Assembly: GCA_963082875.1 (NCBI GenBank)
Contig: OY720100.1
Location: 13,602,591 to 13,666,590, forward strand
Source: Corella eumyota
Lineage: Eukaryota > Chordata > Ascidiacea > Phlebobranchia > Corellidae
DNA: 64,000 nucleotides
Direction of reading: 5' to 3'
Position 1 is the first letter of the stretch. Each line of letters opens with the position of its first letter. The notes under the pieces are model-generated. The model searched no databases. It saw only the letters and a program-made list of their open reading frames with translations, and was not told the origin of the DNA. This document shows, piece by piece, positions 56,718 through 64,000 of the stretch. The position numbers and the translations under genes are program-made.

Positions 56718-59700
56718 TGATATTGATATTGCATACAAATTTAAAAAAAAAAAATAAAAAATTTTAAATCGAAAAATAATTGTTGTGTTAGAACCGCACA
56801 GGTCCAATTACCGTGTTTACAAAATATTTTTCGAAAATATTAATATTCATAAAAGTTATGAAACTTTTATTAAAAATTTATGAAATCTCAAAACCTAAAA
56901 TTTTGTATTTTATTAGACGCGCATTGGCCTAACTAACATTCAAGATAAAACATCTCGCAAAAATTTTCAATAAAACAAAAGTTTGAGGTAATTTTTATTT
57001 TGGGTTTAATTAGGTCACGTGATATTTTTGCCCAATGATATTGCATACAAATTTAAAAAAAAAAAATTCAAAATTTTAAATCGAAAAATAATTGTTGTGT
57101 TAGAGCTGCACAGGTCCAATTACCGTGTTTACAAAATATTTTTCGAAAATATTAATTTTTATAAAAGTTATGAAATTTTTATTAAAAATTTATGAAATCT
57201 CAAAACCTAAAATTTTGTATTTTATTAGACGCACATTGGCCTTACTAACATTCAAGATAAAACATTTCGCGAAAATTTTCAGTAAAACAAAAGTTTGAGG
57301 TAATTTTTATTTTGGGTTTAATTAGGTCACGTGATATTTTTGGCCAATGATATTGCATACCAATTTAAAAAAAATAAATAAAAAATTTTAAATCGAAAAA
57401 TAATTGTTGTGTTAAAACCGCACAGGTCCAATTACCGTGTTTACAAAATATTTTTCGAAAATATTAATATTCAAAAAAGATATGAATCTTTTATTAAAAA
57501 TTTATGAAATCTCAAAATCTGAAATTTTATATTTAATTAGACGCGCATTAGCCTAACTAACATTCAAGATAAAACATTTCGCGAAAATTTTCAGTAAAAC
57601 AAAAGTTTGAGGTAATTTTTATTTTGGGTTTAATTAGGTCACGTGATATTTTTGGCCAATTTTATTGCATACAAATTTTTTGAAAAAAAATTAAAAATTT
57701 TAAATCGAAAAATAATTGTTGTGTTAGAACCGCACAGGTCCAAATACCGTGTTCACAAAATATTTTTTGAAAATATTAATATTCATAAAAGTTATGAAAC
57801 TTTTATTAAAAATTAGTGAAATCTCAAAACCTAAAATTTTGTATTTTATTAGACGCGCATTGGCCTAAATAACATTCAAGATAAAACATTTCGCGAAAAT
57901 TTTCAGTAAAACAAAAGTTTGAGGTAATTTTTATTTTGGGTTTAATTAGGTCACGTGATATTTTTGGCCAATGATATTGCATACAAATTTAAAAAAAATA
58001 AATAAAAAATTTTAAATCGAAAAATAATTGTTGTGTTAAAACCGCACAGGTCCAATTACCGTGTTTACAAAATATTTTTTGAAAATATTAATATTCATAA
58101 AAGTTATGAAACTTTTATTAAAAATTAGTGAAATCTCAAAACCTAAAATTTTGTATTTTTTTAGACGCGCATTGGCCTAACTAACATTCAAGATAAAACA
58201 TTTCGCGAAAATTTTCAGTAAAACAAAAGTTTGAGGTAATTTTTATTTTGGGTTTAATTAGGTCACGTGATATTTTTGCCCAATGATATTGCATACAAAT
58301 TTTTTTTTAAAAAATAAAAAATTTTAAATCGAAAAATAATTGTTGTGTTAGAACCGCACAGGTTCAATTACTGTGTTTACAAAATATTTTTCAAAAATAT
58401 TAATATTCATAAAAGTTATGAAACTTTAATTAAAAATTTATGAAATCTCAAAATCTGAAATTTTATATTTAATTAAGCACGCATTGGCCTAACTAACATT
58501 GAAGATAAAACATTTTGCAAAAATTTTGAGTAAAACAAAAATTTGAGATAATTATTATTTTGGGTTTAATTAGGTCACGTGATATTTTTGGCCAATTTTA
58601 TTGCATACAAATTTTTTGAAAAAAAATTAAAAATTTTAAATCGAAAAATAATTATTATGTTAGAACCGCACAGGTCCAATTACCGTGTTCACAAAATATT
58701 TTTCGAAAATATTAATATTCATAAAAGTTATGAAACTTTAATTAAAAATTTATGAAATTTCAAAATCTGAAATTTTATATTGAATTAAGCGCGCATTGGC
58801 CTAACTAACATTCAAGATAAAACATTTTGCAAAAATTTTGAGTAAAACAAAAATTTGAGAGAATTATTATTTTGGGTTTAATTAGGTCACGTGATATTAT
58901 TGGCCAATGATATTGCATACAAATTTAAAAAAAAAAATTAAAAATTTTAAATCGAAAAATAATTGTTGTGTTAAAACCGCACAGGTCCAATTACCGTGTT
59001 TATATAATATTTTTCAAAAATATTAATATTCATAAAAGTTATGACACTTTTATTAAAAATTTATGAAATCTCAAAACCTAAAATTTCGTATTTTATTAGA
59101 CGCGCATTGGCCTTACTAACATTTAAGATAAACCATTTCGCGAAAATTTTTAGAAAAACAAAAGTTTGAGGTAATTTTTATTTTGGGTTTAATTAGGTCA
59201 CGTAATATTTTTGGCCAATAATATTGCATACAAATTTTTTGAAAAAAAATAAAAAATTTTAAATCAAAAAATAATTGTTGTGTTAGAACTGCACAGGTCC
59301 AATTACCGTGTTTACATAATATTTTTCAAAAATATTAATATTCATAAAAGTTATGAAACTTTTTGGGTTTAATTAGGTCACGTGATATTTTTGGCCAATA
59401 ATATTGCATACAAATTTTTTGAAAAAAAATAAAAAATTTTAAATCAAAAAATAATTGTTGTGTTAGAACCGCACAGGTCCAATTACCGTGTTTACAAAAT
59501 ATTTTTCAAAAATATTAATATTCATAAAAGTTATGAAACTTTTATTAAAAATTTATGAAATCTCAAAACCTAAAATTTTTTATTTTATTTGACGCGCATT
59601 AGCTTAACTAACATTCAAGATAAAACATTTCGCGAAAATTTTCAGTAAAACAAAAGTTTGAGGTAATTTTTATTTTGGGTTTAATTAGGTCACGTGATAT

Positions 59701-62700
59701 TTTTGGCCAATGATATTGCATACAAATTTAAAAAAAAATATAAAAAATTTTAAATCGAAAAATAACTGTTGTGTTAGCACCGCACAGGTCCAATTACCGT
59801 GTTTACAAAATATTTTTCGAAAATATTAATATTCATAAAAGTTATGAAACTTTTATTAAAAATTTATGAAATCTCAAAACCTAAAATTTTGTAATTTATT
59901 AGACGCGCATTGGCCTTACTAACATTTAAGATAAAACATTTCGCGAAAATTTTTAGAAAAACAAAAGTTTGAGGTAATTTTTATTTTGGGTTTAATTAGG
60001 TCACGTGATATTTTTGGCCAATGATATTGCATACAAATTTAAAAAAAAAATAAAAAATTTTAAATCAAAAAATAATTGTTGTGTTAAAACTGCACACGTC
60101 CAATGACCGTGTTTACAAAATATTTTTCGAAAATATTAATATTCATAAAAGTTATGAAACTTTTATTAAAAATTTATGAAATCTCAAAATCTGAAATTTT
60201 ATATTTAATTAGGCGCGCATTGGCCTAACTAACATTCAAGATAAAACATTTCGCGAAAATTTTCAGTAAAACAAAAGTTTGAGGTAATTTTTATTTTGGG
60301 TTTAATTAGGTCACGTGATATTTTTGGCCAATTTTATTGCATACAAATTTTTTGAAAAAAAATTAAAAATTTTAAATCGAAAAATAATTGTTGTGTTAGA
60401 ACTGCACAGGTCCAAATACCGTGTTCACAAAATATTTTACGAAAATATTAATATTCATAAAAGTTATGAAACTTTTATTAAAAATTAGTGAATACTCAAA
60501 ACCTAAAATTTTGTATTTTATTAGACGCGCATTGGCCTAAATAACATTCAAGATAAAACATTTCGCGAAAATTTTCAGTAAAACAAAAGTTTGAGGTAAT
60601 TTTTATTTTGGGTTTAATTAGGTCACGTGATATTTTTGGCCAATGATATTGCATACAAATTTTTTTTAAAAAAATAAAAAATTTTAAATCGAAAAATAAT
60701 TATTGTGTTAGAACCGCACAGGTTTAATTACTGTGTTTACAAAATATTTTTCGAAAATATTAATATTCATAAAAGTTATGAAACTTTTATTAAAAATTTA
60801 TGAAATCTCAAAACCTAAAATTTTGTATTTTATTAGACGCGCATTGGCCTAATTAACATTCAAGATAAAACATCTCGCAAAAATTTTCAATAAAACAAAA
60901 GTTTGAGGTAATTTTTATTTTGGGTTTAATTAGGTCACGTGATATTTTTGCCCAATGATATTGCATACAAATTTAAAAAAAAAAAATTCAAAATTTTAAA
61001 TCGAAAAATAATTGTTGTGTTAGAGCTGCACAGGTCTAATTACCGTGTTTACAAAATATTTTTCGAAAATATTAATTTTTATAAAAGTTATGAAATTTTT
61101 ATTAAAAATTTATGAAATCTCAAAACCTAAAATTTTGTATTTTATTAGACGCACATTGGCCTTACTAACATTCAAGATAAAACATTTCGCGAATATTTTC
61201 AGTAAAACAAAAGTTTGAGGTAATTTTTATTTTGGGTTTAATTAGGTCACGTGATATTTTTGGCCAATGATATTGCATACAAATTTAAAAAAAATAAATA
61301 AAAAATTTTAAATCGAAAAATAATTGTTGTGTTAAAACCGCACAGGTCCAATTACCGTGATTACAAAATATTTTATCTAAAATATTAATATTCAAAAAAG
61401 ATATGAATCTTTTATTAAAAATTTATGAAATCTCAAAATCTGAAATTTTATATTTAATTAGACGCGCATTAGCCTAACTAACATTCAAGATAAAACATTT
61501 CGCGAAAATTTTCAGTAAAACAAAAGTTTGAGGTAATTTTTATTTTGGGTTTAATTAGGTCACGTGATATTTTTGGCCAATTTTATTGCATACAAATTTT
61601 TTGAAAAAAAATTAAAAATTTTAAATCGAAAAATAATAAAATATTAATATTCATAAAAGTTATGAAACTTTTATTAAAAATTAGTGAAATCTCAAAACCT
61701 AAAATTTTGTATTTTATTAGACGCGCATTGGCCTAAATAACATTCAAGATAAAACATTTCGCGAAAATTTTCAGTAAAATAAAAGTTTGAGGTAATTTTT
61801 ATTTTGGGTTTAATTAGGTCACGTGATATTTTTGGCCAATGATATTGCATACAAATTTTTTTTAAAAAAATAAAAAATTTTAAATCGAAAAATAATTATT
61901 GTGTTAGAACCGCACAGGTTCAATTACTGTGTTTACAAAATATTTTTCAAAAATATTAATATTCATAAAAGTTATGAAACTTTAATTAAAAATTTATGAA
62001 ATCTCAAAATCTGAAATTTTATATTTAATTAAGCGCGCATTGGCCTAACTAACATTGAAGATAAAACATTTTGCAAAAATTTTGAGTAAAACAAAAATTT
62101 GAGATAATTATTATTTTGGGTTTAATTAGGTCACGTGATATTTTTGGCCAATTTTATTGCATACAAATTTTTTGAAAAAAAATTAAAAATTTTAAATCGA
62201 AAAATAATTGTTATGTTAGAACCGCACAGGTCCAATTACCGTGATCACAAAATATTTTTCGAAAATATTAATATTCATAAAAGTTATGAAACTTTTATTA
62301 AAAATTAGTGAAATCTCAAAACCTAAAATTTTGTATTTTATTAGACGCGCATTGGCCTAACTAACATTCAAGATAAAACATTTCGCGAAAATTTTCAGTA
62401 AAACAAAAGTTTGAGGTAATTTTTATTTTGGGTTTAATTAGGTCACGTGATATTTTTGGCCAATGATATTGCATACAAATTTAAAAAAAATAAATAAAAA
62501 ATTTTAAATCGAAAAATAATTGTTGTGTTAAAACCGCACAGGTCCAATTACCGTGTTTACAAAATATTTTTTGAAAATATTAATATTCATAAAAGTTATG
62601 AAACTTTTATTAAAAATTAGTGAAATCTCAAAACCTAAAATTTTGTATTTTATTAGACGCGCATTGGCCTAACTAACATTCAAGATAAAACATTTCGCAA

Positions 62701-64000
62701 AAATTTTCAGTAAAACAAAAGTTTGAGGTAATTTTTATTTTGGGTTTAATTAGGTCACGTGATATTTTTGCCCAATGATATTGCATACAAATTTTTTTTT
62801 AAAAAATAAAAAATTTTAAATCGAAAAATAATTGTTGAGTTAGAACCGCACAGGTTCAATTACTGTGTTTACAAAATATTTTTCAAAAATATTAATATTC
62901 ATAAAAGTTATGAAACTTTAATTAAAAATTTATGAAATCTCAAAATCTGAAATTTTATATTTAATTAAGCACGCATTGGCCTAACTAACATTGAAGATAA
63001 AACATTTTGCAAAAATTTTGAATAAAACAAAAATTTGAGATAATTATTATTTTGGGTTTAATTAGGTCACGTGATATTTTTGGCCAATGATATTGCATAC
63101 AAATTTTTTGAAAAAAAATATAAAAAATTTTAAATCGAAAAATAATTGTTGTGTTAGAACCGCACAGGTCCAATTACCGTGTTCACAAAATATTTTTCGA
63201 AAATATTAATATTCATAAAAGTTATGAAACTTTAATTAAAAATTTATGAAATCTCAAAAACTGAAATTTTATATTTAATTAAGCGCGCATTGGCCTAACT
63301 AACATTCAAGATAAAACATTTTGCAAAAATTTTGAGTAAAACAAAAATTTGAGAGAATTATTATTTTGGGTTTAATTAGGTCACGTGATATTTTTGGCCA
63401 ATGATATTGCATACAAATTTTTTGAAAAAAAATATAAAAAATTTTAAATCGAAAAATAATTGTTGTGTTAGAACCGCACAGGTCCAATTACCGTGTTTAC
63501 AAAATATTTTTGGAAAATATTAATATTTATACAACTTATGAAACTTTTATTAAAAATTTATGAAATCTCAAAACCTAAAATTTTGTATTTTATTAGACGC
63601 GCATTGGCCTAACTAACATTCAAGATAAAACATTTCGCGAAAATTTTCAGTAAAACAAAAGTTTGAGGTAGTTTTTATTTTGGGTTTAATTAGGTCATGT
63701 GATATTTATGGCCAATAATATTGCATAAAAATTTTTTGAAAAAAAATAAAAAATTTTAAATCAAAAAATAATTGTTGTGTTAGAACCGCACAGGTCCAAT
63801 TACCGTGTTTACATAATATTTTTCAAAAATATTAATATTCATAAAAGTTATGAAACTTTTTGGGTTTAATTAGGTCACGTGATATTTTTGGCCAATAATA
63901 TTGCATACAAATTTTTTGAAAAAAAATAAAATATTTTAAATCAAAAAATAATTGTTGTGTTAGAACCGCACAGGTCCAATTACCGTGTTTACATAATATT
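56718..64000. repeat. Satellite array, about 312-bp units, continuing past the right edge
   Basis: About 24 head-to-tail units. Each carries TTGCATACAAATTT, GAACCGCACAGGTCCAATTA, an ATTTTTCGAAAAT palindrome, GACGCGCATTGGCCTAACTA, CATTTCGCGAAAATTTTCAG and GGTTTAATTAGGTCACGTGA. Units differ by a few per cent and by small indels. A few are shortened (junctions near 59,361, 61,638 and 63,857). Pairs of distant units share private variants, showing higher-order repeats. Open frames in it are by-products of the repeat. Confidence 0.97.

Noticed and set aside
62985-63487. Two near-identical 62-codon minus-strand frames
   Set aside because: They are produced by the satellite unit and recur with its period.

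Overview
The window looks like nuclear DNA of a tunicate, most likely an ascidian of the Ciona type. This is inferred, not proven. The sequence is very AT-rich and has short GT-AG introns. It carries clear animal orthologues (BLOC1S1, GTF2E1, NSMCE1, PRIM2, an FBXO25/FBXO32-type F-box gene) at compact spacing, plus a tRNA-derived SINE family of the kind seen in Ciona. I saw no retrovirus, LTR element, Polinton or other capsid- or envelope-bearing element.

Region 1 (1-26,990) is an accessory block built on a segmental duplication. Bases 1-8,942 match 18,597-26,897 at a constant offset of 18,596 bp for the first 4.9 kb. Each copy holds a minus-strand type I membrane receptor gene that I do not recognise (A and C), followed by a plus-strand BLOC1S1. 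A third, diverged receptor (B, 12,338-14,430) lies between them. I rebuilt receptor C completely: nine exons with compatible phases, 561 residues, signal peptide, cysteine-rich ectodomain, one membrane span and a tail of about 210 residues with sorting and degron-like motifs. A and C encode identical protein in every exon visible in both, while the flanking BLOC1S1 portions have diverged. BLOC1S1 in copy 2 is intact. In copy 1 it is a pseudogene, with a frameshift, a lost 3' end and two copy-specific MITE insertions.

Region 2 (27,000-42,250) is an ordinary gene-dense interval: GTF2E1 (-), NSMCE1 (+), PRIM2 (+, 13 exons) and FBXO25/32 (+, 9 exons). NSMCE1 and PRIM2 are 275 bp apart in the same direction, with an acceptor-like site before PRIM2, so an SL trans-spliced operon is possible. 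SINE copies of different ages sit in the introns and between genes.

Region 3 (42,250-50,100) has a GC-richer island, a run of exon-like segments rich in CRE palindromes that may be a non-coding or very short-coding locus, and one four-exon orphan gene of 210 residues (48,551-49,738).

Region 4 (50,100-64,000) is repeat-dominated. It holds a nested AT-rich repeat field, a short palindromic tandem array, a largely unique stretch with one candidate terminal exon, and a satellite of about 312 bp per unit that runs off the right end. That satellite shows higher-order structure and has a TCACGTGA palindrome in nearly every unit. A diverged relative lies 6.5 kb away at about 50,160-50,335.
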